DNA of 64,000 bases from Pelagovum pacificum. GTDB lineage: Bacteria; Pseudomonadota; Alphaproteobacteria; Rhodobacterales; Rhodobacteraceae. A model generated the notes under the pieces. That model searched no databases and was not told where the DNA came from. It saw only the letters and a list, made by a program, of their open reading frames with translations. Below are positions 55,429 to 64,000 of this stretch, in pieces. Location of the stretch: contig NZ_CP065915.1 of the NCBI RefSeq assembly GCF_016134045.1, positions 3,414,501 through 3,478,500 of the forward strand, given 5' to 3'. The translations under genes were made by a program, and so were the position numbers. Positions within the stretch are counted from its first letter, which is position 1. Every line of letters begins with the position of its first letter.

Positions 55429-56462
55429 GCGCTCACCTCTTCAGTTCGGGCTGCCAGGCCTGGCACCGTAACCCAGCAGGCGGCCCGGTGGCTCGACGTC
55501 GCTGAGACCGGCTCGAGTGGCGGCATTTCGTGGCCGCACCTGTCCACCGCATTCGCGCAGCGCGGCGCGAACGGGCAGCCCGCCGGCCGACGTCGCGGGT
55601 CCGGCGGCGTGCCGGGGATCGAGGCGAGTTCCTCCGGCTCCGCATCGTCGTCGCCGAGACCGGGCAGCGAAGCCAGAAGTCCCCGCGTGTAGGGATGAGT
55701 CGGATTGGCGTAGAGGTCGTCGACTTGCGCCTCCTCGACGATCACACCCGCGTAGAGCACGATGATCCGGTCGACGAGACCGGAAATCAGCGCGAGGTCG
55801 TGGGTGATCCAGATGATCGCCGTGCCGAGCCGGCCGCGAATGTCCTTCACCATATCGACGACTTGCGCCTGAATCGTCACGTCGAGCGCCGTCGTTGGCT
55901 CGTCCGCAATCACCAGCGACGGCTCGCAGGCAAGGCCCATCGCGATCATCACCCGCTGGCGCATACCGCCGGACAGCTCGTGCGGGTAGTTGTCCAGCCG
56001 CTCCTTCGGGCTCGGGATGCCGACGAGCGTCAGAAGCTCCTCTGCCCGCGCGAGCGCCGCCGCCTTCTTCATATTCCGGTGCCGGATCAGCGACTCCGTC
56101 AACTGATCGCCGATCCGCATCACCGGATTGAAAGAGGTCATCGGGTCCTGAAAGATCATGCCGATCTCGGCGCCACGGACGCTCCGCATCTCCTTGGCGG
56201 AGAGCTTCAACAGGTCCCGGTCCCGGTACATGACTCGTCCGCGGGACGCTTCAGCGGTGTGCGGCAACAGTCCCATCAGAGAGAGCGCGGTGATCGATTT
56301 TCCGCAGCCGGACTCCCCGACGACACCCAGCGCCTCGCCTTCCCGAACCTCGAAGCTGAGCGCGGGCACGATACTGGCCGTCTGACCGCCCCGCATTCTG
56401 ATATCGATCCCCAGCTCCTCTACCGAGAGCAGCGGGGCTCCCCCTTGACGATCCGTCGACAT
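55425..56462 (-). CDS. ABC transporter ATP-binding protein, DppD type
   Basis: The protein has 345 aa. Walker [10 protein letters not shown], signature [18 protein letters not shown], Walker [15 protein letters not shown], and the C-terminal [15 protein letters not shown] motif. The ATG at 56462 has GGGAGG at correct spacing, so the in-frame GTG at 56468, which lies inside that RBS, is not used. First gene of the minus-strand operon; cluster motif 40 nt upstream. Confidence 0.93.
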   Translation of the reverse strand: MSTDRQGGAPLLSVEELGIDIRMRGGQTASIVPALSFEVREGEALGVVGESGCGKSITALSLMGLLPHTAEASRGRVMYRDRDLLKLSAKEMRSVRGAEIGMIFQDPMTSFNPVMRIGDQLTESLIRHRNMKKAAALARAEELLTLVGIPSPKERLDNYPHELSGGMRQRVMIAMGLACEPSLVIADEPTTALDVTIQAQVVDMVKDIRGRLGTAIIWITHDLALISGLVDRIIVLYAGVIVEEAQVDDLYANPTHPYTRGLLASLPGLGDDDAEPEELASIPGTPPDPRRRPAGCPFAPRCANAVDRCGHEMPPLEPVSATSSHRAACWVTVPGLAARTEEVSA

Positions 56463-56502
56463 GGGCACCTCCCAGCTAGTCCCATGAGGCTCTTGGATAC
56501 TT

Positions 56503-56515
56503 GTTCATTTGTCAA
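56503..56515 (-). promoter_or_regulatory. Cluster motif copy 2, TTGACAAATGAAC
   Basis: Minus-strand copy that ends 40 nt before the ATG of the dppD-type gene. With its 5' flank it shares TATGTTGACAAAT exactly with copy 1. Candidate GntR site or promoter. Confidence 0.55.
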
Positions 56516-56622
56516 CATAGATCGACCGCAGGATGCATTAAGGAAGCGCTATCCGTCGTAATTTCACTGCAAAACGACGGAATAACCTGCATTTTACTCT
56601 GAATGACAAGCTAGCGCCCGAC

Positions 56623-56635
56623 TTGACAATTTGAC
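56623..56635 (+). promoter_or_regulatory. Cluster motif copy 3, TTGACAATTTGAC
   Basis: This copy ends 43 nt before the pdxA-like ATG, the same distance as copy 1. It matches copy 1 at 11 of 13 positions. Lies in the 216-bp divergent region between the ABC operon and pdxA-dapA. Confidence 0.55.
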
Positions 56636-56678
56636 TGAACCGGTCACAACTTGCCGCGTCTTTCGAGGAGGGAACAGC

Positions 56679-57683
56679 ATGTCAGCGTCAATGCCGGACG
56701 ATCGCGTCGGGATCACGATGGGCGATCCCGCAGGTGTCGGGCCCGAAGTCATCATGCGCGCCGCCGCCAGCCTGTCCGCGCATGAGCTCGCCGCCACCAC
56801 CGTCATCGGTACGGCCGACGTACTGCGCCGGGCTGCCGAGGTAACCGGCGTCAAGCTCCCCCTGTCGCAGAGCCCGAAGGACGGACATCTGCACGTGACT
56901 GAGGTCGAGGTTCCCGGCCTTTCCGCCGACTGGGGCAAGCTGCACGCCTCCTGTGGCGACGCCAGCTTCCGCTATGTCGAACGCGCAACCCGCATGGCGG
57001 AGGCCGGAGAGATCTCCGCCATCGTAACCGCGCCCATCAACAAGGAGGCGCTCAACAGCGCCGGCCACCACTACGATGGCCACACCGGCATGCTCGCTGC
57101 GCTGACCGGCCAACGATCGAGCTTCATGCTGCTCGCCTGCGAGCGGATGAAGGTGATCCACGTCTCCACGCATGTCGCCCTGTCTGAAGCGATCAACCGG
57201 GCCCGCCCCGCTCGCGTCATCGAGACGATCGAGGCAGGTCATGCCCACCTCCGTCGCCTCGGCGTCGAGGCCCCGCGCATTGCCGTCGCCGGGCTCAACC
57301 CGCACTGCGGCGAGAACGGCCTTTTCGGTGATGAAGACGACACGTATCTCGCCCCCGCCGTCGCCGAAGCCCGCAAGAATGGCATCGACGTCGTCGGTCC
57401 CATCTCGGCCGACACCTTGTTCCACCGCGCCTATAGCGGTCAATTCGACCTCGTCGTCGCGCAATACCACGATCAAGGTCATATCCCGATGAAGCTGGTG
57501 GCGTTTGATACGACGGTGAACGTCTCGCTCGGCCTGCCAATCGACCGCACCTCCGTTGATCACGGCACCGCCTTCGATATCGCCGGCACCGGGAAGGCAG
57601 ATCACGGCAACATGCTTCACGCCATCGCCTACGCCCGTCGCCTTGCCGCCACGCGCGCCGCCAAACGGGAGACCGCATCATGA
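56679..57683 (+). CDS. PdxA2-type 4-phospho-D-threonate/erythronate dehydrogenase-like protein
   Basis: The protein has 334 aa. [18 protein letters not shown] opens the PdxA fold; [21 protein letters not shown] and [12 protein letters not shown] carry substrate and metal-binding residues. PdxA acts in vitamin B6 synthesis, but PdxA2 paralogues beside DUF1537 kinases oxidise and decarboxylate 4-phospho-threonate or -erythronate to dihydroxyacetone phosphate. The clustered kinase favours the PdxA2 role. ATG 56679 has GAGGAGGGAA. Overlaps the aldolase gene (ATGA). Confidence 0.88.
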   Translation: MSASMPDDRVGITMGDPAGVGPEVIMRAAASLSAHELAATTVIGTADVLRRAAEVTGVKLPLSQSPKDGHLHVTEVEVPGLSADWGKLHASCGDASFRYVERATRMAEAGEISAIVTAPINKEALNSAGHHYDGHTGMLAALTGQRSSFMLLACERMKVIHVSTHVALSEAINRARPARVIETIEAGHAHLRRLGVEAPRIAVAGLNPHCGENGLFGDEDDTYLAPAVAEARKNGIDVVGPISADTLFHRAYSGQFDLVVAQYHDQGHIPMKLVAFDTTVNVSLGLPIDRTSVDHGTAFDIAGTGKADHGNMLHAIAYARRLAATRAAKRETAS

Positions 57684-58573
57684 AGGGTGTTTACTGCGCC
57701 GCCGCTACCCCGCTGAACGCGGACCTGTCACCCGACACGGGGCGTCTCGCCGATCACTGCCGCCAGCTTCTCGAGGACGGTTGTCACGGGGTCGCCCTGC
57801 TCGGCTCTACCGGGGAGGCGAACTCGTTCTCAGTGTCAGAGCGGACTACGATGCTCGAAAGCGTCGTGAAGGCCGGCTTGTCGCCCGAGACCCTGATGCC
57901 GGGCACCGGTGTCGCGAACCTGCCGGAGACGGTGGAGTTGACCCGCCACGCCCTATCGCTCGGCGTGACGACGGTCGTCATGCTGCCGCCCTTTTACTAC
58001 AAGGAGCCGGGTGACGCCGGCGTGGTAGAATCGTACTGTCGCGTGCTGGACGAGGTCGACGACGACCGCTTGCGGGTGGTGCTCTACCACATTCCCCAAT
58101 TCAGTCAGACATCCATCACCCCAAAGGTCATCGAGGACCTGACCGGACGGTACCCGCAAACCGTCGTCGGCATGAAAGATTCCGCGGGAAATCTAGACCG
58201 GATGATCGAAATCGCCGGGCGCTTCCCGGGATTCGACGTTCTGTCAGGGGCCGACCCCCTGATGTTGCCGCTCCTGAAGGCCGGCTGCGCCGGATGCATC
58301 ACGGCGACATCCAACCTGCTATCGACCGATTTGCGCTTCATCTACGACAATTACGCCAACGATTCCCGCCGGGACGATGTTGATGCCGCGCAGGCCCGCG
58401 TGGTTTCCGTCCGTGAACTAAGTAATCGGCATGCACAGATACCAACCATCAAAACCATGGTCGGCGGACGCTACGATGACTCGTCCTGGCGAAGAGTCCG
58501 AACTCCGCTCATGCCGCTGCCCGAAGACGACGGGGACGCAATCTGCAGCGACCTGCGGGCGTTGATGAATTGA
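57680..58573 (+). CDS. DapA/NanA-family class I aldolase or dehydratase
   Basis: The protein has 297 aa with a TIM barrel. GSTGE (42-46), Y136 in LYHIPQ and Schiff-base K166 in GMKDSAGN are intact. The GSTGE form is seen in N-acetylneuraminate lyase and several 2-keto-3-deoxy acid aldolases, whereas dihydrodipicolinate synthase has GTTGE. It probably cleaves or dehydrates a 2-keto-3-deoxy acid formed by the pathway. It is not likely to be the lysine-biosynthesis enzyme, given its neighbours. Substrate unknown. Confidence 0.9.
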   Translation: MKGVYCAAATPLNADLSPDTGRLADHCRQLLEDGCHGVALLGSTGEANSFSVSERTTMLESVVKAGLSPETLMPGTGVANLPETVELTRHALSLGVTTVVMLPPFYYKEPGDAGVVESYCRVLDEVDDDRLRVVLYHIPQFSQTSITPKVIEDLTGRYPQTVVGMKDSAGNLDRMIEIAGRFPGFDVLSGADPLMLPLLKAGCAGCITATSNLLSTDLRFIYDNYANDSRRDDVDAAQARVVSVRELSNRHAQIPTIKTMVGGRYDDSSWRRVRTPLMPLPEDDGDAICSDLRALMN

Positions 58574-58947
58574 GGGGCAACATTCCAATTGCATCCACTA
58601 GAGCTTCCCTGCACCGACTACACCTTTAGAGAATTCGCGTTGTAAGGTGTTACGACTTGCACGTTGAAATCTCTGATTGGCCCAGGTTGCGACTGCAAGT
58701 ATTCGTCTAATTGAACGCCGGCCAGGATGTCTGCTTCTGGCCGGTGGCGGTCATTCGCTAAGAGGGTCATCGCCGGGGTGCGATAGCTCCGAAACGATAG
58801 TCCGCGAACACGCACGACCTGCTCCGGGTGACCAAAGTCAGCGGCGCTGGATGGAATTGCTTTACCCCAAGTGGCGTCCCCACAGATGTTCGCGGCCACT
58901 CGCACGAAGGCCTATCATGCGGCCAAAACCTTTTCTGTCTGACCAAA
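58574..58947. other. 374-bp gap, no supported gene
   Basis: Short open frames on both strands (e.g. 58618-58905, minus) have no RBS, no family features and mixed codon use. It may hold decayed sequence between the catabolic cluster and the epimerase gene. No repeats or insertion-sequence ends seen. Confidence 0.45.
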
Positions 58948-59943
58948 CTACGTGTCGCTAAACCCGCCCCCCGAGAGTTCGGCGAGACCATCCTCCCAGG
59001 ACATGACCGGCACATATCCGAGGTCCCGCTGCGCCTTGTGGATGTTGAGTGTAATCTCGACTGCACTAGTGGCAAAGTCTTGGAAGCTCATCGGCCCCCG
59101 CCAACGGCCGCCACTCACGCGATGAAGCCCGTCGCCTAGTCGCGCGACGTTGCGGAGCACGCCGCGCGGCACCGTCTTGGTGGGGACCTCGATTCTCTGG
59201 CTCTCCAAGAGTCCGGTGACAGTCTCGCGGAAGGTGCGCGCCGGTCCATCCGAGACATGGTAGATCTCGCCAGATGCTCCACGCTCCAAGGCCAGTTCCA
59301 CGGCGTGGCACAGATTGGCGATGTGTAATGTTGAGGAGCGATAGCCCCCACCCGAGATCCAGCCGAACTGCCCGCTTTGAGCAGCGCCGACCAGCGTCGG
59401 CAGGGCCGTCGTATCGTCGCGCCCCCAGACCATGCGGGGGCGCAGGGTGACCACGTGCTGGCCGGAGGCGGCAGCGCGCAGGGCAATCCTCTCCGCTTCG
59501 GCCTTTCCAGCTGAGTAGGCTCCGGCAGGGCGAGACGGGTAGGGCGTACTCTCGTCAACGTTGCACAGCGGCCGGCCATCTTGGAGAACGGAATCTGTGC
59601 TGATGTGGATTGCCTTCTCTATATTCGCCTGTCTGGCGGCCTCGAGGACGCGTCTGGTGCCCTCTGGATTGATGACGGCCGCAGCGGAACCGGCTCCATG
59701 ATCAACGCTCGCAGCCGCATGGATGAGGGTATCCGCACTGGACATGAGTGGCGCCAGATCGGCGCTCAACATGTCACCGAGTACGGGTTCCCCGCCCCAG
59801 GCTCTCACGCGATCAGCGGCCTCAGCGTTGCGGACCAGACCAATGACCCGCCGGCCCTTCGCAATGAAGTGGCGCAGCAGGTTGCGACCGACATAGCCAG
59901 CAGCGCCGGTAATGAAAATTGCATGCTCAGACACAGCGATCAC
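58948..59943 (-). CDS. NAD-dependent epimerase/dehydratase family protein
   Basis: The protein has 331 aa, extended SDR. FITGAAGYVGRNLLRHF is the NAD motif, HAAASVDHG the middle strand, and the catalytic Ser/Tyr-Lys is in HISTDSVLQ and AYSAGKAEAER (YxxxK). Substrate unknown; the mid-region SSTLHIANLCHAVELALE resembles 3-beta-HSD-like members. Start GTG 59943, or GTG 59934; it overlaps the end of the tetR gene and so is cotranscribed with it. Confidence 0.85.
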   Translation of the reverse strand: MIAVSEHAIFITGAAGYVGRNLLRHFIAKGRRVIGLVRNAEAADRVRAWGGEPVLGDMLSADLAPLMSSADTLIHAAASVDHGAGSAAAVINPEGTRRVLEAARQANIEKAIHISTDSVLQDGRPLCNVDESTPYPSRPAGAYSAGKAEAERIALRAAASGQHVVTLRPRMVWGRDDTTALPTLVGAAQSGQFGWISGGGYRSSTLHIANLCHAVELALERGASGEIYHVSDGPARTFRETVTGLLESQRIEVPTKTVPRGVLRNVARLGDGLHRVSGGRWRGPMSFQDFATSAVEITLNIHKAQRDLGYVPVMSWEDGLAELSGGGFSDT

Positions 59944-60499
59944 CGACGGTGCTCATACCCTGACGGGCGAGCGTTTCGATATCTGCTAGAATTTCGACTC
60001 GCTCGGCCTCGCTCCAGTCGTAAAACTCAAGATGTTGTTGAAACTTCAGCCCTTCCAGCGCCAGCCAGGCCAGACGGGCGGCACGGGGATGGCTCGCCTG
60101 CTCCAGCAGATCGCGGCCGAGGGCGCTTTGGTTTTCGCGAAACGCGTCACGCAGCGTCGAGTCCTGCATCAGCGCTGAAACGAGGCTCAGCACGGCACCG
60201 TTCTCGCCCGGCACTGGCGGACTGCGCCGAGCGGCCTCAATCCGGCCGCGCAGAGGCGCATCAAGCTCTCCAGCGAACTCAGCCTGGCAGGCCTCGTTGA
60301 AGGCGTTATCAGCCTTGATGTTGCGGTTGACCAGAGCCGCGACGAGATCGGATTTACTGGAATGCTCGTACAGCACTGTCGCCTTCGACACGCCGGCTTC
60401 TTTCGCGACCGCATCGATGGTGAGCACACCATCGCGTGCAACTACACGTTCGACGGCATCGAGGATCTGTTGTTGATCATGTTTTCTTGGGCGGGCCAT
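59927..60499 (-). CDS. TetR-family transcriptional regulator
   Basis: The protein has 190 aa. The N-terminal HTH has ILDAVERVVARDGVLTIDAV and KEAGVSKATVLYEHSSKSDL; the C-terminal ligand domain is helical (YDWSEAERVEILADIETLAR at its end). It should repress itself and the coupled epimerase gene. A perfect 40-bp inverted repeat starts 4 bp before its ATG and includes the SD (AGGTGA). Confidence 0.92.
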   Translation of the reverse strand: MARPRKHDQQQILDAVERVVARDGVLTIDAVAKEAGVSKATVLYEHSSKSDLVAALVNRNIKADNAFNEACQAEFAGELDAPLRGRIEAARRSPPVPGENGAVLSLVSALMQDSTLRDAFRENQSALGRDLLEQASHPRAARLAWLALEGLKFQQHLEFYDWSEAERVEILADIETLARQGMSTVGDRCV

Positions 60500-60502
60500 G
60501 GA

Positions 60503-60542
60503 TCACCTGTTTATTTCCATTCGGTCGGAAATAAACAGGTGA
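60503..60542. promoter_or_regulatory. Perfect TetR operator
   Basis: Arms TCACCTGTTTATTTCC and GGAAATAAACAGGTGA (16 bp, no mismatch) around an 8-bp spacer ATTCGGTC. It covers the RBS and presumed promoter of tetR-epimerase. Autoregulation is very likely. In RNA it would also fold into a hairpin hiding the SD. Confidence 0.8.
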
Positions 60543-61258
60543 CCTCCTGCTGTCAATTCGTACGACGACATCGCGCTCCCGGAAGGTCGGCGACGAAGAG
60601 AGCTACGGTCTGTTCGACTGACGGTTCGTAGATGACCCTCATCCACGTGACGGCGTATCGGCATACAGCGCATGTATGGCACCGAGCTAAAGACATTTTG
60701 GCGAGCTCCGCCAAAGAGTGGCCGCGCTTCACGTCCTCACGCTGCAGCCGCGAAATCTTCATTCATCATGGCGGCAAATAAAGGTTCGAAGTGAACATGC
60801 GGAGGCGCAGGGGTTTGGCTGTTAGGTTCCCTCAACTAGGCGCGACAAGTTCAGTCCAGTTTGGACGTTGAGACCTGCCGCGACGATCGCCGCTTCCGGC
60901 CCCTGTCAGACGTATATCCCCACCGCGACGAGTGTCCGCTTCCCCACGCTTCTCTGGCCATCACCATCTCCCGATCAAATCCTTCGTTTGCGGTTCGACC
61001 AAAGACTAACCCACGCCGTTGGCGAAGGAATTGCTGCGACGCAGAGAACGGTTGGTCCCGTTCCACGAGGGCACCCATATATCTCCACGCCGTTGGACTT
61101 TGGAGTTGGTTCATCGGCGAAGCAGAAAGCTAGTTGTTACAGCCACCTTCGCCACGGCACGTCATTCACTGCTTTGCCGAGAGGTGAGATCTGTGACGGA
61201 GACGACTTCGATCTGGATGTCGCCTCGAACACGGAAAAAAGCCCACCAAGTTAGCTAC

Positions 61259-61270
61259 CAAATCGATTTA
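61259..61270. promoter_or_regulatory. LacI operator copy 1 (CAAATCGATTTA)
   Basis: Matches the perfect palindrome CAAATCGATTTG at 11 of 12 positions. Lies 71 bp before the lacI start and 53 bp from copy 2, so the two could be bridged by a tetramer or two dimers. Confidence 0.6.
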
Positions 61271-61311
61271 CATTTGACTCAACCGACAAGAAGTGTGACT
61301 TCTCATCGTTA

Positions 61312-61323
61312 CAAATCGATTTG
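61312..61323. promoter_or_regulatory. LacI operator copy 2 (CAAATCGATTTG)
   Basis: A perfect 12-bp palindrome with the central CG typical of LacI-family sites, 17 bp before the lacI GTG. Autorepression is likely. Confidence 0.7.
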
Positions 61324-61340
61324 CAGGGGGGTGAGTCGGC

Positions 61341-62357
61341 GTGGTCAAGATCAAGCAAGTCGCGGAACGGGCCGGCGTCTCACCGACGAGCGTCAGCCAC
61401 GTCCTGTCGCGCAAGCGGCAAGTCTCCGACGAATTGCGCCGCAAGGTCGAGGCCGCCATCGCCGATCTCGGCTACGCGCCCAACCCGTTGGCCCAGGGCC
61501 TTCGAACTGGCAAGACCGGTAGCGTCGCGTTTGTCCTTCCTGACATATGCAACCCCAATTACTCCGAGATGGCGCGCGCGCTTCAAGCGGGCCTAACCCG
61601 CTCGGGTGAGGACATGCTGGTCTACAACAGCGACCTGCCAGGCCAGTCCGATACGATGGCCGCCGACGAATCCGGCCGTGCCATCCTCGACCGTATCCGC
61701 GCGGGCCGTGTCGACGGGCTTATCGTCGCCGAAGCCGCACTTCAGGGAGCGGAAAGCGAGCTCCGCACACTCGGTTGTCCCTGCATCTACATCGGCGACT
61801 TGCCGAAGCCCCTCGTCGACAGTGTCAGCACTGATCAGTCGGAGAATACCCGCCTCGTCGCGCGGCACCTGATAGAGCGCGGACATACCCGCATTGCCCA
61901 TGTCACCGGGCCGCACCATCTGCGGATGAGCAAGCCACGCAAGGATGCGTTCGAAGGCGCGTTGGTCGACGCGGGCGTACCGATCATCGACGACTTGAGG
62001 TTCGAAGGTTCGTTTCTCGCAGAATCCGGTCGCAGGGCCGCGGACTGGCTTGTCGATCAGATGCCGAAGCACCAACCGACTGCGATCTTCGTGGCAGGGT
62101 CGCAGATGGCCCGCGGCATGATGGGACGCCTCTACGACCTAGGCATCAGCGTCCCCGGCGACATCGCGGTCGCGACCTACGACATGCACAATACGCTCGA
62201 GGACTTGCGACCGCGCCTGACCTCGGTCGGTACGAAGCCCTCGCAACTCGCCGAACGGGCGCTTGAGATGCTCCGCGAGCGGCTGTCCGGCAAGGAAACC
62301 GGGCCGCCACGACGAGAGGTCATCCCCGGCGAGCTGCGTGTCGGCCAGACGACCTGA
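61341..62357 (+). CDS. LacI-family transcriptional regulator
   Basis: The protein has 338 aa. HTH VKIKQVAERAGVSPTSVSHV and hinge LGYAPNPLAQGLRTGKTG, then a periplasmic-binding-protein-like sensor domain (VDGLIVAEAAL; RGHTRIAHVTGPHHLRMSKP; VPGDIAVATYD). Start GTG after GGGGTGAG. It probably binds a sugar or sugar derivative and controls the downstream importer; three operator copies surround the gene. Confidence 0.93.
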   Translation: MVKIKQVAERAGVSPTSVSHVLSRKRQVSDELRRKVEAAIADLGYAPNPLAQGLRTGKTGSVAFVLPDICNPNYSEMARALQAGLTRSGEDMLVYNSDLPGQSDTMAADESGRAILDRIRAGRVDGLIVAEAALQGAESELRTLGCPCIYIGDLPKPLVDSVSTDQSENTRLVARHLIERGHTRIAHVTGPHHLRMSKPRKDAFEGALVDAGVPIIDDLRFEGSFLAESGRRAADWLVDQMPKHQPTAIFVAGSQMARGMMGRLYDLGISVPGDIAVATYDMHNTLEDLRPRLTSVGTKPSQLAERALEMLRERLSGKETGPPRREVIPGELRVGQTT

Positions 62358-62399
62358 CGCTTAATCGAATTCACTGAATCAATGCCAAGGGAGGAAATC

Positions 62400-64000
62400 A
62401 TGGCTAATTGCAAATCGATTTGGAGATCGAGTTCAACCGCGCTTGCCGCGCTGTCACTCGGCCTTGTCGCAACGTCGGCGCTGCCACAGGAGGCTGAGCG
62501 CGAGGACCAGCTCGTCTTCGAGAACATCAGCCAGCGCGTCACGACGCCGGAGAACTACAACCCTTACCTGCCGAGCACACTGCAACATGCGGGGCTTCAG
62601 CAGGTCGGACAGGAATCACTGTTCTACTACAACTACGAAAGCGGTGAGCTGGAGCCGTGGCTCGCCTCGGGTTACGAGTACAATGAAGCGTTCGACGAGG
62701 TCACGATCACCCTGCGCCCAGAAGCGCGGTGGAGCGATGGTGAGCCGTTCACGGCGGACGATGTCGTCTTCACCATGCAGATGCTGAAGGAGAACGCACC
62801 AGCGCTCGGCGGCAATTCAGTCGATGCGCGCACGTGGATCGAGGAGATCGAGGCAGTGGACGAGCATACCGTCCGCATCCAGCTGACCTCGGCCAACCCG
62901 CGTTACATCCTCAACACCTTCGGCGTACGCATCTACGGCACTGCCATGATCGTGCCTGAGCACATCTGGTCCGAGCAGGACCCGCTGACCTTCTCGAATT
63001 ACGATCTCGAGGCCGGATACCCCGTCTCCACTTCGCCCTACCAGCTGACTTCTTCGACTACGACGGAGACAGTCTGGACCCGGCGCGACGACTGGTGGGC
63101 GTCCGAAAGCGGCTTCAAGGACCTGCCCGAACCAGTCGAAGTGCTGTTCCGCACCGCCGGCAGCGAGGAACGTCGCGCCGCGATGGCCAACGCGAACGAG
63201 TTGGACACGCTTTGGGTGCTGGGCCGCGACAACTTCGAACAGGTGGTAGAGCAGAACCCCGACATAACCGCCTGGTTCGAGGAGGCGCCCTACGCCTACC
63301 TGGACCCCTGCCCGCGCTACATGGCATTCAACACGACGAAGGCGCCGTTCGACGATCCGCGCGTCCGCTGGGCCGTCAGCTACGCGATGAACCGCGACGC
63401 CATCGTCGACATCGCGTGGGAGAACCTGACCGTTCCCGCCCAGTGGATGACGCCGGACTATCCTCCGTTCCAATCCTACATGGAAGAGAACGCCGACCTG
63501 TTCGAACAGTATGATACGCTGACCTACGACACCGACCGGACGGCTGAGCTGATGGAAGAGGCCGGGTTCGAGATGGACGGCGACTATTGGGTCGACGGTG
63601 ACGGCAACCGGGTCACGCTCGACCTCGTGATCCGTCAGGGCGAAGCCGACCAAACGCGCATGGCGCCCGTCGTGTCGCAGCTTCTGCAACGCGCCGGCTT
63701 CGACGCGACGTTCCAGCTCACCGACATCGCGGCCTACACGGACGCGCTGAACAGCGGTCGGGCCGATGCGTGGCTCGACGTGTCTTGCGGCGGCGTCTCC
63801 GACCCTTACGCGACGTTTGAGCTCTACCACAGCCGCCATGCGGCCCCGGTCGGCGAAGTCGCCACCGGCGCGCGGACCCGTTGGGAGAACGAGCAGTTCG
63901 ACGAGGTCGTGAACCAGATGGCGGTCACGGCCGCGGACGATCCGGCGATGCACGACCTGTTCCGCGAGGGGCTCGAGGTCTGGCTAGAGGAAATGCCGGC
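62400..64000 (+). CDS. Peptide/oligosaccharide-type ABC substrate-binding protein, 3' end beyond window
   Basis: I translated this by hand from ATG 62400 (RBS GGGAGGAAATC); the frame stays open to the right edge (about 533 codons). A signal peptide (STALAALSLGLVATSALPQE) is followed by an SBP_bac_5 fold (VTITLRPEARWSDGEPFTAD; YMAFNTTKAPFDDPRVRWAV). Under LacI control, it more likely binds oligosaccharides than peptides. The LacI operator copy 3 lies inside codons 4-8. Permease and ATPase genes are expected to the right. Confidence 0.92.
   Translation, partial: MANCKSIWRSSSTALAALSLGLVATSALPQEAEREDQLVFENISQRVTTPENYNPYLPSTLQHAGLQQVGQESLFYYNYESGELEPWLASGYEYNEAFDEVTITLRPEARWSDGEPFTADDVVFTMQMLKENAPALGGNSVDARTWIEEIEAVDEHTVRIQLTSANPRYILNTFGVRIYGTAMIVPEHIWSEQDPLTFSNYDLEAGYPVSTSPYQLTSSTTTETVWTRRDDWWASESGFKDLPEPVEVLFRTAGSEERRAAMANANELDTLWVLGRDNFEQVVEQNPDITAWFEEAPYAYLDPCPRYMAFNTTKAPFDDPRVRWAVSYAMNRDAIVDIAWENLTVPAQWMTPDYPPFQSYMEENADLFEQYDTLTYDTDRTAELMEEAGFEMDGDYWVDGDGNRVTLDLVIRQGEADQTRMAPVVSQLLQRAGFDATFQLTDIAAYTDALNSGRADAWLDVSCGGVSDPYATFELYHSRHAAPVGEVATGARTRWENEQFDEVVNQMAVTAADDPAMHDLFREGLEVWLEEMP
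62411..62422. promoter_or_regulatory. LacI operator copy 3 inside the binding-protein gene
   Basis: Perfect CAAATCGATTTG, 11 bp into the coding sequence of the ABC binding-protein gene. A bound repressor here would block elongation or loop to copies 1 and 2 about 1.1 kb upstream. Confidence 0.7.

Larger units (their letters stand above)
60543..61340. other. 798-bp region without a supported gene
   Basis: The open frames here (e.g. 60553-60762 minus, 60851-61114 minus, 60861-61133 plus) lack RBS and recognisable features, and those on opposite strands overlap. The right end carries the LacI operators. Likely a regulatory region plus decayed sequence. Confidence 0.5.

Noticed and set aside
58618..58905. 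95-codon minus-strand frame between the aldolase and epimerase genes
   Set aside because: No RBS, no recognisable family, no coupling to neighbours; may be decayed sequence.
60851..61133. Overlapping frames on both strands that looked like a possible transposase remnant
   Set aside because: No catalytic motif, inverted ends or target duplications could be found; opposite-strand frames of equal quality argue against coding.

Overview
The window is chromosomal DNA of an alphaproteobacterium, most likely Rhodobacterales (roseobacter group). The evidence is the high GC content and dense operons with ATGA-type overlaps, an HvrA-like H-NS protein, a LuxR/LuxI pair, TIGR02186 next to a TSUP transporter, small families typical of this order (DUF6455, DUF6525, DUF1194, DUF1737), and sdh, mdh, suc and lpd genes packed into about 21 kb. 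I cannot name the species. I see no rRNA, tRNA, CRISPR array, phage module or intact insertion sequence.

Layout. 1-5.2 kb: the end of an RND/HlyD adaptor (-), a class IV aminotransferase, UspA, a small secreted protein, nfuA, and tsaB-rimI. 5.3-11.9 kb: a nucleoside (BMP-type) ABC importer ending in a purine nucleoside phosphorylase, with a GFA-family gene and a LysE exporter threaded between its subunits. 12-16 kb: TSUP plus TIGR02186, and an SDR behind a RecD-like helicase. 16-17.7 kb: a quorum-sensing module on the minus strand, small ORF then luxR then luxI. 17.8-22.9 kb: an acyltransferase, hns coupled to deoD, a DUF1989 protein, a DUF6455 protein and CreD. 23-45.1 kb: energy metabolism. 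This holds sdhCDA, two lipoproteins and sdhB (-), then several small genes, then mdh, sucC, two small ORFs, sucD, sucA, sucB, two inserted genes, lpd, rpe and an NsrR-type regulator.

From about 46 kb the window becomes an accessory catabolic region. One regulon (46.4-58.6 kb) contains a sialidase-fold protein, a complete peptide/opine-family ABC importer, an Fe-dependent alcohol dehydrogenase, a FadR-type GntR regulator, a DUF1537 sugar-acid kinase, a PdxA2-type dehydrogenase and a DapA/NanA-type aldolase. All three of its promoters carry a shared TTGACAA-type 13-mer 40-43 nt before the start codon. I infer uptake and breakdown of an unidentified sugar-acid conjugate. It is followed by a TetR-epimerase pair with a perfect operator, and by a LacI regulator with three copies of a CAAATCGATTTG operator, the last inside the start of a second importer's binding-protein gene, which runs off the right edge.

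Most notable non-coding signals: paired TGTGATCACA palindromes, exactly 21 bp apart in each case, upstream of both sdhC and sucC, which points to one TCA-cycle regulator; an FNR-like box followed by an NsrR box before nsrR; a hairpin that could cover the ribosome binding site of the luxR leader ORF; and two related CTGAAC/GTTCAG palindromes after uspA.
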